The notes: generated by a model not told the origin, from the letters alone. Positions 18,205 to 26,864 are shown, counted from the stretch's first letter. The stretch is 34,773 bases of DNA from Rubrivivax sp. (GCA_024641945.1 JAHECD010000048.1:1-34773); one strand, 5' to 3'. Program-made: numbers and translations.

Positions 18205-21156
18205 ATGACGCGCCCACCTTCGTGGCCGCCGGGATTGCGCCGGCTGGCGCAGTCGCTGCGTCCTGTCTGGGCGGTGGCATGCACCCTGTTCGTGACCGGC
18301 CTCGTGGCCTGGAGCCCGCTGCACGAGTGGCTCTCGCGCGAGACGGGCGATGGGCTCGCGCGCCTCGCGGCGCCGGTTCGCCATTACGACAACATGCTCG
18401 CGATCGACATCGACGAGGGCGCTCTGAGCGCACTGCGCCCTGTCGTCGGCCCCTGGCCGTTGAAACGCGATCTGCACGCCGAAGTCGTGAAGTACCTGCG
18501 AGATGCCGGCGCCGCTGCCATCGGTATCGACATCGTCTACGCCGATCCGCGGCAGGGCGATGACAAGCTGTCCGCCGCGCTTCGTGCCGGTCCGCCCGTG
18601 GTGCTGGCGGCCACCGGCGTCCGGCAGCGGCTCGACGCATCGACCGGCCCCGCCATGGAGGCCGCAGCGCCGACGCCCGGCACCGCGATGCCCAACCCCG
18701 AGGCTCCCGCGTTCAACTGGCCGGCGCTGGTGCTGCCCAATGCCGCGCTGGTCGGCGAACCGCCCGGAGCGCCCATGGTCGGCATGGTGTCGGTGCCGCT
18801 CGACACCGACGGCGTGCTGCGCAGCCTGCCTGTCGTCCAGGGAACCGGCGATTTCCGCCTGCCCACGATGCCGGTCGCCATCGTGCAGGCGCTGACCGGA
18901 GAGCGCACGCTGCGCTATGACGCCGGCGAGTCCACATTTGCAGTCGGCAAACGCATTTGGCCAGCCGACGGGCAGGGGCGCGTGTGGACCGTGGCGCCAC
19001 GCAACGCCGATGCAGTGACGACACTGTCCTTTGCGCGCCTCGCGCGCGCCGCCTTGGGCATCGAAGCCGACCCGGGGCTGCGCGAGCGTGTCGCTGGCCG
19101 CACGGTCATTTTGGGCAGCAGCGCCTTCCCGGGCGAGTCCTTGATGACGGCCACCGGGCAAAGGTCCGCTGTCCAGTGGCTGGCCACCGCCACCGGTGCG
19201 TTGCTGGCCGGCGACGTGTTGCGACAGGCCGGCGCCGTGGCGCATCTGCCGCTGTGGCTGATCGCATTGGCACCGCTGGCGCTGCAGCGGCGCCGCCACC
19301 CGCCACCGGCCCTGTTGCTGGGCGCCGCGACGGCCGCCGCCATTTTCACGATCCTCGGGGCGACGCTCGGATTGCGCGGGCTGTATGGATGGGTGCTCGA
19401 TCCGGTGCTCCCCTTCGTGGCCGCCGTGACGGGCTTCGGGATGATGCTGGCGCTGCGCCACCGGGACATGGCCCATCTGCACCGGCAGGCCGAAATCGAC
19501 CGTGCAGTGGCCGAGGCGTCGAACAACGCGAAGAGCGAATTCCTCGCCAACGTGAGCCACGAGATCCGTACGCCGATGAACGCCGTGCTCGGTGTGGCCG
19601 ACCTGCTGTCAGAGACCGACTTGTCGCCGGTCCAGCGGCGCCACGTCGAAGTGTTCCGCCGTTCGGGCGAGGCCCTGGCCTGCCTCATCGACGACCTGCT
19701 CGACCTGTCCAAGATCGAGGCGGGCCGCATCGAACTTCAACGTGGCGACTTCGGCCTGGCCAACCTGTTGCGCGAGCAGGTGGCGCTGCTGCGACCGCGA
19801 GCGCAGGCCAAGGGCGTGCAACTCGGCCTGAAGATCGGCACGCAGGTACCGGCGATCGTCGTCGGCGACCGGCTGCGTCTGACCCAGGTGATCGTCAACC
19901 TGCTTGCCAATGCGATCAAGTTCACCGCGCGCGGCAGTGTGTCCCTCGAGGTCGAGTGCGACGACCCGTCCGAGCCGCTCGTGCGCTTCAGCGTGGTCGA
20001 TACGGGCATCGGCATCGACGCCGCCAAGCTCGACCGCATCTTCGAGCCGTTCGTCCAGGCCGATGCCGGTGTCGTGCGTGAATACGGCGGCACCGGGCTT
20101 GGCCTGACGATCACGCGGCGCATCGTCGAGCTGATGGGCGGGCACATCACCGTCAGCAGCACGCCCGGCCGCGGATCGGAATTTTCATTTTCCGTGCCGC
20201 TGCCCGCCGCAGAGCGCGCAACCGCGGCGCGCCTGCCGTCCGCCGAGCGCCTCCTGCGCGAGCGCCAGCCAACCGCGCCGAACGATGGCCGCCGGGTGTC
20301 GATCCTGCTCGTGGACGACAACGCCACGAGCGCCTATATCGTGCGGGCGATGCTCGACACGCCTGACTTCACCGTCGACAGCGTGACGGGTGGCCGGGAC
20401 GCGATCGAGCGCCTGAACACCCAGCAGTACCAGGTCGTGCTGATGGACCTGCAGATGCCCGACATGGATGGACTGTCGGTGGCACGTGCACTGCGCAAGC
20501 TGGAAAACGAGCAACGTCGTCCGCGCACCCCGCTGATCGCACTCACGGCCAATGCCTACCCGTCCGACCGTCAGCGCAGCCTGGAAGCAGGGTTCGACGA
20601 ACACCTGAGCAAGCCGGTGCGAAAGGCCGTGCTGCTGGAAGCCATCGCGCGCTGGACCACGCCGCCGGCAGCCCGGCTGCCACCCACCCAGGAGCCCGCG
20701 CAATCGGTCACCGAGCTGAGCGCGTCGCAGTACGGCGCACTTGCAACGCTGTCGGAGGGTGGCGTGATCAACGTCGCGCACGCCCTGGATCACATGGGCG
20801 GCGACGTGCCGTTGTTCCTCGATACGCTGGAACAGCTGGCGGCGCCCCTCGGCGAGTGGATCGGCCGCTTCCGCATCACGTTCGACGGCGGCGACACCGA
20901 GCGCGCGCGACGCATGGTGCACGACCTGCGCGGCATCCTCGACGGCATCGGCGCGCTGGGTGCCGCAGAGTCGGCGGGCCGCCTCGAGCAGGCATTGACC
21001 GGCAGCGACACCACCCACATGCAACGCCTCGCCGATGCCTTGGGTCAGCAACTCTTGCCGGTGGTGCAGGCGGTCGGTACGGCGGCCGCCCGCACGTCGC
21101 GGGGTCGATCGGCGCCAGGGACCGGGCCGCACATCCCGCCATCGTCCACGCACTGA
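18205..21156 (+). CDS. CHASE2-domain hybrid sensor histidine kinase with receiver and Hpt domains
   Basis: 983 residues from the ATG at 18205; an in-frame ATG at 18145 is an alternative. A first membrane helix (about 21-38) precedes a large extracytoplasmic CHASE2 sensor (about 45-335; '[15 protein letters not shown]', '[13 protein letters not shown]'). A cluster of membrane helices follows (about 345-420). The kinase core has H452 ([12 protein letters not shown]) and a HATPase domain ([22 protein letters not shown]). A receiver domain follows with D748 (L-M-D-L-Q-M-P), then a C-terminal phosphotransfer domain with H906 (M-V-H-D-L-R-G-I-L). Phosphate would pass His-Asp-His to a separate response regulator, none of which is encoded nearby. 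The signal is unknown. Confidence 0.92.
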   Translation: MTRPPSWPPGLRRLAQSLRPVWAVACTLFVTGLVAWSPLHEWLSRETGDGLARLAAPVRHYDNMLAIDIDEGALSALRPVVGPWPLKRDLHAEVVKYLRDAGAAAIGIDIVYADPRQGDDKLSAALRAGPPVVLAATGVRQRLDASTGPAMEAAAPTPGTAMPNPEAPAFNWPALVLPNAALVGEPPGAPMVGMVSVPLDTDGVLRSLPVVQGTGDFRLPTMPVAIVQALTGERTLRYDAGESTFAVGKRIWPADGQGRVWTVAPRNADAVTTLSFARLARAALGIEADPGLRERVAGRTVILGSSAFPGESLMTATGQRSAVQWLATATGALLAGDVLRQAGAVAHLPLWLIALAPLALQRRRHPPPALLLGAATAAAIFTILGATLGLRGLYGWVLDPVLPFVAAVTGFGMMLALRHRDMAHLHRQAEIDRAVAEASNNAKSEFLANVSHEIRTPMNAVLGVADLLSETDLSPVQRRHVEVFRRSGEALACLIDDLLDLSKIEAGRIELQRGDFGLANLLREQVALLRPRAQAKGVQLGLKIGTQVPAIVVGDRLRLTQVIVNLLANAIKFTARGSVSLEVECDDPSEPLVRFSVVDTGIGIDAAKLDRIFEPFVQADAGVVREYGGTGLGLTITRRIVELMGGHITVSSTPGRGSEFSFSVPLPAAERATAARLPSAERLLRERQPTAPNDGRRVSILLVDDNATSAYIVRAMLDTPDFTVDSVTGGRDAIERLNTQQYQVVLMDLQMPDMDGLSVARALRKLENEQRRPRTPLIALTANAYPSDRQRSLEAGFDEHLSKPVRKAVLLEAIARWTTPPAARLPPTQEPAQSVTELSASQYGALATLSEGGVINVAHALDHMGGDVPLFLDTLEQLAAPLGEWIGRFRITFDGGDTERARRMVHDLRGILDGIGALGAAESAGRLEQALTGSDTTHMQRLADALGQQLLPVVQAVGTAAARTSRGRSAPGTGPHIPPSSTH

Positions 21157-21253
21157 CGGCAAGACGAAACGCGGTTCGCCTCGCCCCACCACGCGTTCCG
21201 TCGCTGCGCGCGGTGTGCCTGTGCCAGATCAAGGCCGGTGGCGACATCGCCGA

Positions 21254-21259
21254 TACACT
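21254..21259 (+). promoter_or_regulatory. Candidate -10 element giving a leaderless DUF2189 mRNA
   Basis: TACACT in CCGATACACTCCGGCGCGATG ends 8 nt before the ATG at 21268, the same geometry as at map. There is no Shine-Dalgarno between them. A -35 box is not evident. Confidence 0.38.
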
Positions 21260-21267
21260 CCGGCGCG

Positions 21268-22056
21268 ATGGAACGACTGCATGCGGTGGAAGAGTCGCGC
21301 CGCTTCGGCGCGCGCACCATTCCGACATTGCGGCCGCTGGCTTGGCTGGCGCTGGGCTGGCACGACTTGATGCGCTGCCCGCTGCCCGCCGCGGCCCACG
21401 GGCTCGCCGTGGCCTTGTTCGGCGCGTTGCTGATCTTCTTCGCGCGCGACCGGTTCTGGCTCTTGTCCGGTGCCTTTTCCGGCTTCCTGCTGGTGTCGCC
21501 CGTCGTTGCCACCGGCCTGTACCGCGTCAGCCGCGAACTGCAGCGTGGTGGCAGCCCGACGCTCGGCGACGCGCTCGCCGTGTGGAAGCCCAATGATGGG
21601 CGCCTCATCGTCTTCGGTCTGCTGCTGGCCCTGGCCGGCACGGGCTGGGTGCTCACGTCGGCGTCGCTCATCACCGGCTTTGCATCGGCGCCCGTGCGCA
21701 ATCCGCAGGACTTCCTGAAGCATGTGGTGCTGAACGATCAGTCACACCTTTTCGAAGCCTGGCTTGCGCTCGGCGGCGTGCTGGCCGCGCCGGTCTTTGC
21801 CTCCAGCGTGGTCGCCCTGCCGCTGCTGCTGGACAAGAAGGTCGGCGTGATGACGGCCGTCCTCACGAGCTGGCGCGTGGTGCTCGAAAATCCCGCGCCG
21901 ATGGCGGTCTGGGCCGCGGTGATCATGGCGCTGACGGCGTTCGGCATGTTCACTGCGCTGGCCGGCCTCGTCTTCGTGGTGCCCTGGCTGGCGCACGCCA
22001 GCTGGCACGCGTACCGCGACCTCGTCGATGCTTCCGGCATCGAGGAGCGGCCCTAG
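21268..22056 (+). CDS. DUF2189-family integral membrane protein
   Basis: 262 residues with about six predicted membrane helices, for example 'LAVALFGALLIFFA', 'LLSGAFSGFLLVSPVVATGL', 'VFGLLLALAGTGWVLTSASL' and a C-terminal hydrophobic stretch ending in 'VVPWLAHASWHAYRDLV'. The N-terminal 'TLRPLAWLALGWHDLMRCP' and the closing 'AHASWHAYRDLV' are hallmarks of the DUF2189 family (predicted integral membrane protein, function unknown). The ATG at 21268 is chosen over an upstream in-frame start because the family motif follows at once and a putative -10 box sits just before it. A DUF2788 gene follows 45 bases downstream on the same strand. Confidence 0.88.
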   Translation: MERLHAVEESRRFGARTIPTLRPLAWLALGWHDLMRCPLPAAAHGLAVALFGALLIFFARDRFWLLSGAFSGFLLVSPVVATGLYRVSRELQRGGSPTLGDALAVWKPNDGRLIVFGLLLALAGTGWVLTSASLITGFASAPVRNPQDFLKHVVLNDQSHLFEAWLALGGVLAAPVFASSVVALPLLLDKKVGVMTAVLTSWRVVLENPAPMAVWAAVIMALTAFGMFTALAGLVFVVPWLAHASWHAYRDLVDASGIEERP

Positions 22057-22101
22057 GATGACGCCGCCCACTGGCCGGCACGAGCCCTGAGGCCGCGCGC
22101 C

Positions 22102-22317
22102 GTGTTCGGCTACAACGAGGAGCAGATCGCCCAGTTCGGGCTGACCTTCGGGGTCACCGCGTTCATGCTGTACATGGTGTTCATCATCTTCCAGCTGGCG
22201 CGCGAATCCAAAGCGGGCAAGTTCGGAACCTTCGTCCTGTTCATCGCGCTCGGTTTCGGCCTCGTGGGGTTCGCGGCCAAAGGGCTCATCAAGTACTTCA
22301 TCAGCGGCGCGGAATGA
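22102..22317 (+). CDS. DUF2788 small membrane protein
   Basis: 71 residues with two membrane helices (about 14-33 and 44-66). The sequence 'FGLTFGVTAFMLYMVFIIFQ', 'LARESKAGKFGTFVLFIALG' matches DUF2788, a conserved small protein of unknown function in beta- and gammaproteobacteria. The GTG start is preceded by a weak AGG at 22091-22093. The stop runs directly into a bidirectional terminator hairpin, so this is the last gene of the plus-strand group. Confidence 0.85.
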   Translation: MFGYNEEQIAQFGLTFGVTAFMLYMVFIIFQLARESKAGKFGTFVLFIALGFGLVGFAAKGLIKYFISGAE

Positions 22318-22344
22318 AAGAGGCCGGCAAGGCCGGCCTCTTTC
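22316..22344. terminator. Bidirectional rho-independent-type terminator
   Basis: A perfect 13-bp stem, GAAAGAGGCCGGC, with an AAG loop and its exact complement GCCGGCCTCTTTC. The A/T-rich stem base gives short T runs on both strands. It lies between the convergent DUF2788 gene (plus; its stop overlaps the stem base) and phaB (minus). Confidence 0.88.
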
Positions 22345-22400
22345 GAACATGACAGACGCCCGCTGCGGAGCGCCCTCGACGAGCGGCGCTCGGCGGATGC

Positions 22401-23138
22401 TCAGCCCATGTGCAGGCCGCCGTTGCAGGAGAAGTCGGCGCCCGTGGTGAAGCCGGAGTCCTCGCCTGCGAGCCAGGCCACGACCGAACCGATTTCCTCC
22501 GGTGTGCCCAGGCGCTTGACCGGGATCGTCGCGACGATCTTTTCCAGCACCTCGGGCTTGATCGCCCGCACCATGTCCGTGCCGATGTAGCCCGGGCTCA
22601 CGGTATTTACCGTCACACCCTTGGCAGCGAGTTCCTGGGCCAGGGCCATCGTGAAGCCATGCATACCGGCCTTGGCCGCCGAATAGTTGGTCTGCCCCGC
22701 CTGGCCTTTTTCGCCATTCACCGACGAAATCTGGACGATGCGGCCCCAGCCTTTCTCGACCATGCCCGGCACGACCTGCTTGGTCACGTTGAACATGCTG
22801 TTCAGGTTGGTGTCGATGACGGCCTTCCAGTCCTCGGGCGTCATCTTCAGAAACATGCGGTCGCGTGTGATGCCGGCGTTGTTGACCAGCACGTCGATCG
22901 GACCATGCTCGCCGACGGCCTTGGTGAAGGCCGCGACGGTGGATTCCCAATCGGCCACATTGCCAACCGAAGCGTAAAAGGAATAGCCGAGCGCCTTCTG
23001 CTCGTCCAGCCACTTGGCGAAGTCACGGCTCGGCCCGCAACCCGCGATGACCTTGAACCCTTCCTTGTGCAGCCGTTGGCAGATCGCCGTGCCGATACCA
23101 CCCATGCCGCCTGTCACGTAAGCCACTTTCTGTGCCAT
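22401..23138 (-). CDS. phaB: Acetoacetyl-CoA reductase (NADPH)
   Basis: 245 residues, the usual size. It reduces acetoacetyl-CoA to (R)-3-hydroxybutyryl-CoA, the monomer for PHA synthesis. The protein is a short-chain dehydrogenase with T-G-G-M-G-G-I-G near residues 9-16, N-N-A-G at 86-89 and the catalytic set S139, Y152, K156 in 'ISSVNGEKGQAGQTNYSAAK'; the V-N-G-x-K-G-Q-x-G-Q-T-N-Y form is typical of PhaB. A good ribosome site (AAAGGAGAG) precedes the ATG. phaC lies upstream on the same strand with a 218-base gap and no phaA between them, unlike the common phaCAB order. Confidence 0.96.
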   Translation of the reverse strand: MAQKVAYVTGGMGGIGTAICQRLHKEGFKVIAGCGPSRDFAKWLDEQKALGYSFYASVGNVADWESTVAAFTKAVGEHGPIDVLVNNAGITRDRMFLKMTPEDWKAVIDTNLNSMFNVTKQVVPGMVEKGWGRIVQISSVNGEKGQAGQTNYSAAKAGMHGFTMALAQELAAKGVTVNTVSPGYIGTDMVRAIKPEVLEKIVATIPVKRLGTPEEIGSVVAWLAGEDSGFTTGADFSCNGGLHMG

Positions 23139-23356
23139 TTGCTCTCTCCTTTGGTGTGTCGATTGAATGATTCGAGCGTCGCCCGACCGTACCTCGTGGT
23201 CAATCGGGTTCGCCCTGTGCTCGTTGTCCGCCAGCCTGTCGTTCGATCGCCGCCGCCCAGCCCTCCGCGCCGCTGCAACGGCCCTCGGGAATGAAGGCGG
23301 CCACGCCAGACACGACGTGCCCCATTTCGTCTATTGCATCCGCGTCGCGCCGTGCA
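23139..23356 (-). other. phaC-phaB intergenic region
   Basis: 218 bases in the place where phaA usually sits in phaCAB operons. A 41-codon open frame (about 23325 to 23200) exists, but it has no ribosome site and no recognisable product. I see no remnant of a thiolase and no strong hairpin. Confidence 0.5.
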
Positions 23357-25048
23357 TCACGCCTTCGCCTTGACATATCGGCCCGGCGCGGGCTCGACGG
23401 CCTTGAACTGGCGATTGCCGAAGCCCTTGGGCGCGGGCACCTGCTTGCCGCCCATCGGCGCCAGCCATTTCGACCAATCGGGCCACCAGCTGCCGGCATG
23501 TTCGGCCGCGCTGTCGAACCATGCGTCGGCGTCGGGCGGCAGCTTGTCGTTGGTCCAGTGGCTGCGCTTCTTGGCCGCCGGAGGATTGATCACGCCGGCA
23601 ATGTGCCCCGACGCGCCGAGTACGAAGCGAACCTTGCCCTTGAACAGCGGCGTCGAGCGGTAGGCCGCCGTCCACGGGACGATGTGATCCTCGCGCGAGG
23701 CATACACGTAGATCGGCGCCTTGATGGTGCCGAGATCGACCTTCTCGCCGCAGACCGTCAGGGCGCCGGGCTTCTTGAGTTCGTTCTGCAGATAGGTGTG
23801 GCGCAGGTACCAGCAGTACATCGGACCCGGAAGGTTGGTCGAATCGCCGTTCCAGTACAGGAGGTCGAACGGGGGCGGCGCTTCGCCCTTGAGGTAGTTG
23901 CCGACCACGTAGTTCCACACCAGGTCGTTCGGCCGCAGGAAGCTGAACGTCGTGGCCAGTTCCTTGCCCTTGAGCATGCCGGGCCCTGAAGGCGCCCGCT
24001 CGCCGATCGTCATCTCGCGCAATTGCACCGAAGCCTCGTCGACAAAGATGTCGAGAATGCCGGTGTCCTGAAAATCCAGCAGCGTGGTCAGCAGGGTGAC
24101 CGAGTGCGCCGGATGCTTGCCGCGTGCCGCCAGCACGGCCAGTGCCGTGGCCAGGATCGTGCCGCCGACGCAGAAGCCGAGCGTGTTGATCGTCTTGGCG
24201 CCGGTGATCTGCTGCACCGTATCGATGGCGGCGATCGGGCCGCGCTCGATGTAGTCGTCCCAGGTCAACGCCTTCATGGAGTCGTCGGGATTGCGCCAGC
24301 TGACCACGAAGAGGTGATGGCCCTGTTCCACCGTGTACCGGATCACCGAGTTCTCGGGCTGCAGATCGAGGATGTAGAACTTGTTGATGCACGGCGGCAC
24401 GAACAGCATCGGCCGCTCGTACACCTTGGCCGTGAGCGGCTTGTATTCGATGAGCTGGAAGAGATCGTTCTCGTAGACGACGGCGCCGGCAGTGGTGGCG
24501 ACATTGCGGCCGACTTCGAAGACGCTCTCGTCGGTCTGCGACACGTGGCCCTTCTGCACGTCGCCCCAGAGATGCTTCAGGCCCTTGGTCAGACTTTCAC
24601 CCTGGGTGTCCAGCGCCAGCTTGAGCGCCTCCGGATTGGTCGCGAGGAAGTTGCTCGGACTGGCCGCGTCGATCCACTGCTGCACTGCAAAGCGGATGCG
24701 CGCCTTGGTCTTGGCATCGCCCTGCACATTTTCGGCCATCTGCATCAGCGTGCGCGCGTTCAGCAGGTACATCTGAGCCATGTAGGCAGACGACGGATTT
24801 CCGGTCCACGCGTCGTGCGAAAACCGCCGGTCCTTCATCGTGGGCTTGGCAGTGCCCTCGGGCAACGAGTGGCCGAGGGTGGAGTTCCACAGGGCGGAGG
24901 CATTCTTCAGATAGTCGGCCTGCAACTCGCTCAACGGCGCTGCCGGAAGGCTCAGACCTGACATCGACTTCCAGATCTCGGCGACGGCGTGGCCGAACGC
25001 CTGTACCTGGTCGTTCGGGTTCTGCGGCGGGGTGGGCGCGTTCTTCAA
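23357..25048 (-). CDS. phaC: Class I polyhydroxyalkanoate synthase
   Basis: 563 residues. It polymerises (R)-3-hydroxyacyl-CoA into PHA on granule surfaces. The lipase-like box is G-F-C293-V-G-G, with D454 (S-R-E-D-H-I-V-P-W) and H482 (G-A-S-G-H-I-A-G-V) completing the triad. The N-terminal domain includes 'DRRFSHDAW'. The frame extends back to an ATG at 25147, but the start is placed at TTG 25048: AAGGAGAC (25053-25060) sits 6 nt before it, the N-terminus 'KNAPTPPQNPNDQVQAF' then looks natural, and the extra 33 residues are low-quality sequence overlapping the control region. This makes it slightly shorter than the 589-residue Cupriavidus enzyme. Confidence 0.95.
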   Translation of the reverse strand: MKNAPTPPQNPNDQVQAFGHAVAEIWKSMSGLSLPAAPLSELQADYLKNASALWNSTLGHSLPEGTAKPTMKDRRFSHDAWTGNPSSAYMAQMYLLNARTLMQMAENVQGDAKTKARIRFAVQQWIDAASPSNFLATNPEALKLALDTQGESLTKGLKHLWGDVQKGHVSQTDESVFEVGRNVATTAGAVVYENDLFQLIEYKPLTAKVYERPMLFVPPCINKFYILDLQPENSVIRYTVEQGHHLFVVSWRNPDDSMKALTWDDYIERGPIAAIDTVQQITGAKTINTLGFCVGGTILATALAVLAARGKHPAHSVTLLTTLLDFQDTGILDIFVDEASVQLREMTIGERAPSGPGMLKGKELATTFSFLRPNDLVWNYVVGNYLKGEAPPPFDLLYWNGDSTNLPGPMYCWYLRHTYLQNELKKPGALTVCGEKVDLGTIKAPIYVYASREDHIVPWTAAYRSTPLFKGKVRFVLGASGHIAGVINPPAAKKRSHWTNDKLPPDADAWFDSAAEHAGSWWPDWSKWLAPMGGKQVPAPKGFGNRQFKAVEPAPGRYVKAKA

Positions 25049-25052
25049 GTTT

Positions 25053-25060
25053 GTCTCCTT
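25053..25060 (-). promoter_or_regulatory. phaC: Ribosome binding site deciding the phaC TTG start
   Basis: AAGGAGAC on the minus strand, a near-perfect anti-16S match, with 6 nt (ACAAAC counted after GGAG) before TTG at 25048. No such site precedes the ATG at 25147. Confidence 0.8.
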
Positions 25061-25133
25061 GGGCAATCTGGGGCTGCCGTGTCCGTGTTCAGGGCATTGG
25101 TACGCTGTTGATCCCGTGTACCGGTGCATTCTC

Positions 25134-25147
25134 GTGAACAAGTTCAC
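25134..25147. promoter_or_regulatory. Inverted repeat in the phaC upstream region, possible operator
   Basis: GTGAAC-AA-GTTCAC, a perfect 6-bp inverted repeat, about 85 bases upstream of the phaC TTG and between phaC and the divergent small membrane gene. Two looser pairs lie nearby: GGTAC/GTACC (25099-25103 and 25118-25122) and TTGTG/CACAA (25191-25195 and 25207-25211). The binding protein is unknown; a PHA-responsive repressor such as PhaR is one possibility. Confidence 0.3.
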
Positions 25148-25210
25148 TGTAGGATGACCAGCTTACCACACTATGACATCGTGTTTCACTTTGTGGGATT
25201 GGATTTCACA

Positions 25211-25498
25211 ATGTACCTCGTAGCCATCGGATGGATGTACGTCGTGCTCATGATGGCGGCCGCCGAGGCCATGGCGCCCAATGGCACCATCCTCGGCGCG
25301 GTTTTCACCTTGCTGCTCTATGGGCTGATGCCGCTGGCGCTGGTGCTCTACCTGATGGCGACGCCGGCACGCCGGCGTGCGCGGAGGGTCGCCGAGAAGG
25401 CGGGCGTTTCCCCGGACACCCCCGAGTCATTCACGCAGCCAGACGGCCGCGGCGAGACGGCCGGTTCGCCGGTCGCGCCGGTACGAAAAGAACCGTGA
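25211..25498 (+). CDS. Small two-helix membrane protein, divergent from phaC
   Basis: 95 residues from the ATG at 25211; an in-frame ATG at 25154 is an alternative. Two hydrophobic segments are seen: 'YLVAIGWMYVVLMMAAAEAM' (2-21) and 'GTILGAVFTLLLYGLMPLAL' (about 25-44, running on to 'VLYLMA'). A basic stretch (A-R-R-R-A-R-R) follows, and then a hydrophilic Pro-rich tail. I do not recognise a named family with certainty; similar short proteins occur next to pha genes in Burkholderiales. The last 72 bases (25427-25498) overlap the 3' end of pgeF on the other strand, so the tails of both genes share DNA. Confidence 0.65.
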   Translation: MYLVAIGWMYVVLMMAAAEAMAPNGTILGAVFTLLLYGLMPLALVLYLMATPARRRARRVAEKAGVSPDTPESFTQPDGRGETAGSPVAPVRKEP

Positions 25499-26218
25499 CG
25501 TGTCCTCGACGGTGCACCAGGTGCCCCCACTGATCGACACGACGCCCGCCGCCCGCAATCGATCTCGCGCCAGACCGGCCAGATCGGCCCGCCAGCGCGG
25601 CTGGCCTTCTACATCGGCACTCGCCACGAACCGATCGGCCGCTGAAGGGCCGGCAAACGCGCGCAAGACGTCTTCGCCCACCTCGAACCGCCCCGGGCCG
25701 ATGCACGGCCCGAGCCAGCACACGATGTCGGCCGGACTGCAGCCCGCAGACTGACAAACGGCCGCAAGCGCGTTTTCCACCACGCCCCCCGCCAGCCCAC
25801 GCCAGCCGGCATGCGCCGCGCCGACAGCGCGGCCGTTTCGCGCAGCCAGCAGAACCGGCAGGCAATCAGCGACGAGCACGGTGCAGGCCACGCCCGCACG
25901 GTCGGTGAACGCCGCATCCGCGTCGGGCACCGGGCCGCCCAGCACGGCGGCCGCGTCGACGACCCGGTTGCCGTGAACCTGATTCATCCAGACCGGCTCC
26001 GCGCCGATCATGGCCGAAAAGCGACGCCGGTTCTCCGCCACCGCGACGGGGTCGTCGCCGACGTGGGTGCCCAGGTTCAGGCTGGCATACGGGCCGTTGC
26101 CAACACCACCGAAGCGGTTGGACATGCAAGCCCCTACACGTGCGGGCGCGGGCCACGCGACCGTCAACCCGACGGGCCGATCCAGTTCCACGGGCAAATG
26201 ACCCGTCTCAGGTGGCAT
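25427..26218 (-). CDS. pgeF: Peptidoglycan editing factor PgeF (YfiH, Cu-oxidase_4 domain)
   Basis: 263 residues as drawn. The metal-site residues are H82 (N-Q-V-H-G-N-R-V), C119 (V-A-D-C-L-P-V) and H136 (A-A-H-A-G-W-R-G), with 37- and 17-residue spacings like those of the YlmD/YfiH family. The end, 'DTSRFFSYRRD...AAVWL', is also typical. Family knowledge: it was once called a multicopper polyphenol oxidase or laccase, and E. coli YfiH is now known to remove wrongly built L-Ser-containing muropeptide precursors. The ATG overlaps the end of maiA by 11 bases; a GTG at 26191 is an alternative start. pgeF often lies upstream of phaC in Burkholderiales. Confidence 0.93.
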   Translation of the reverse strand: MPPETGHLPVELDRPVGLTVAWPAPARVGACMSNRFGGVGNGPYASLNLGTHVGDDPVAVAENRRRFSAMIGAEPVWMNQVHGNRVVDAAAVLGGPVPDADAAFTDRAGVACTVLVADCLPVLLAARNGRAVGAAHAGWRGLAGGVVENALAAVCQSAGCSPADIVCWLGPCIGPGRFEVGEDVLRAFAGPSAADRFVASADVEGQPRWRADLAGLARDRLRAAGVVSISGGTWCTVEDTSRFFSYRRDRRTGRLAAAVWLRE

Positions 26219-26840
26219 CCGGGCAGGCTTCGGGACGGGTCTTCTCGAAGGCGTCGATCTTCATGCAGGCATCGAAGACACGCATCACATTCGGCACATG
26301 GTCGAGCCGGCAATCGAAGCGCTGCGCATTGAAGATCTGCGGCACGAGCACGCAATCGGCCAGCGTCGGGGATTCACCATGGCAGAAGACCGCAGGTGCG
26401 CCGGCCAGCTGGCGCTCGACGACCTCCAGACCCGTCTCGACCCAGTGTCGATACCAGCGGTTCTTGTCCTCGTCACTCACCTTCATCGGGCCGACCAGAT
26501 AGCGAAGCACCCGCAGGTTGTTCAGCGGATGGATCTCGCAGGCAATGTCGAACGCCAGCGCACGCACCCGCGCGCGCTCGACAGCGCCCTGGGGCAGGAG
26601 CGGCGGCTGCGGATGGGTTTCCTCGAGATACTCGATGATGGCAATCGATTGGGTGAGGCTGTACTCACCATCGCGCAGCAAAGGCACCAGGCGCGATGCC
26701 GACACGGCGGCATAAGACTCCGACATCTGTTCGTTCTTCTGCAGATGCACCGAGCGGTACTCGAAATCGAGGCCCTTGAGCGCGAGCGCGATGCGCACCC
26801 GATAGGACGCCGACGAGCGAAAGTAGTTGAAGAGTTCCAT
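26208..26840 (-). CDS. maiA: Zeta-class glutathione transferase, maleylacetoacetate/maleylpyruvate isomerase
   Basis: 210 residues. The zeta-GST signature is 'SSASYRVRIAL' (residues 9-19), where the Cys of the animal SSCxWRVRIAL motif is replaced by Ala. The glutathione-site sequence 'LTQSIAIIEYLEETHPQPPL' follows, and the C-terminal helical domain has 'REIHPLNNLRVL'-like sequence (here C-E-I-H-P-L-N-N-L-R-V-L). The family performs glutathione-dependent cis-trans isomerisation of maleylacetoacetate (tyrosine/homogentisate) or maleylpyruvate (gentisate). It lies 24 bases after an FAH-family hydrolase, which performs the next step, so the two form a lower-pathway pair; which substrate applies is not decided. 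It overlaps pgeF by 11 bases. Confidence 0.92.
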   Translation of the reverse strand: MELFNYFRSSASYRVRIALALKGLDFEYRSVHLQKNEQMSESYAAVSASRLVPLLRDGEYSLTQSIAIIEYLEETHPQPPLLPQGAVERARVRALAFDIACEIHPLNNLRVLRYLVGPMKVSDEDKNRWYRHWVETGLEVVERQLAGAPAVFCHGESPTLADCVLVPQIFNAQRFDCRLDHVPNVMRVFDACMKIDAFEKTRPEACPDAT

Positions 26841-26864
26841 GGTCCGTTTTCCCGTGCAGCTGTG

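Noticed and set aside
23139-23200. TTGACC as a -35 box for a phaB promoter
   Set aside because: No -10 box occurs at 16-18 nt spacing; the nearest AT-rich hexamer is too far away.
23200-23325. A 41-codon minus-strand frame in the phaC-phaB gap
   Set aside because: No ribosome site, no repeat or motif, and no recognisable product; a frame of this length is expected by chance at this GC content.
25049-25147. phaC starting at ATG 25147
   Set aside because: No ribosome site, overlap with the divergent control region, and a much better site before TTG 25048.
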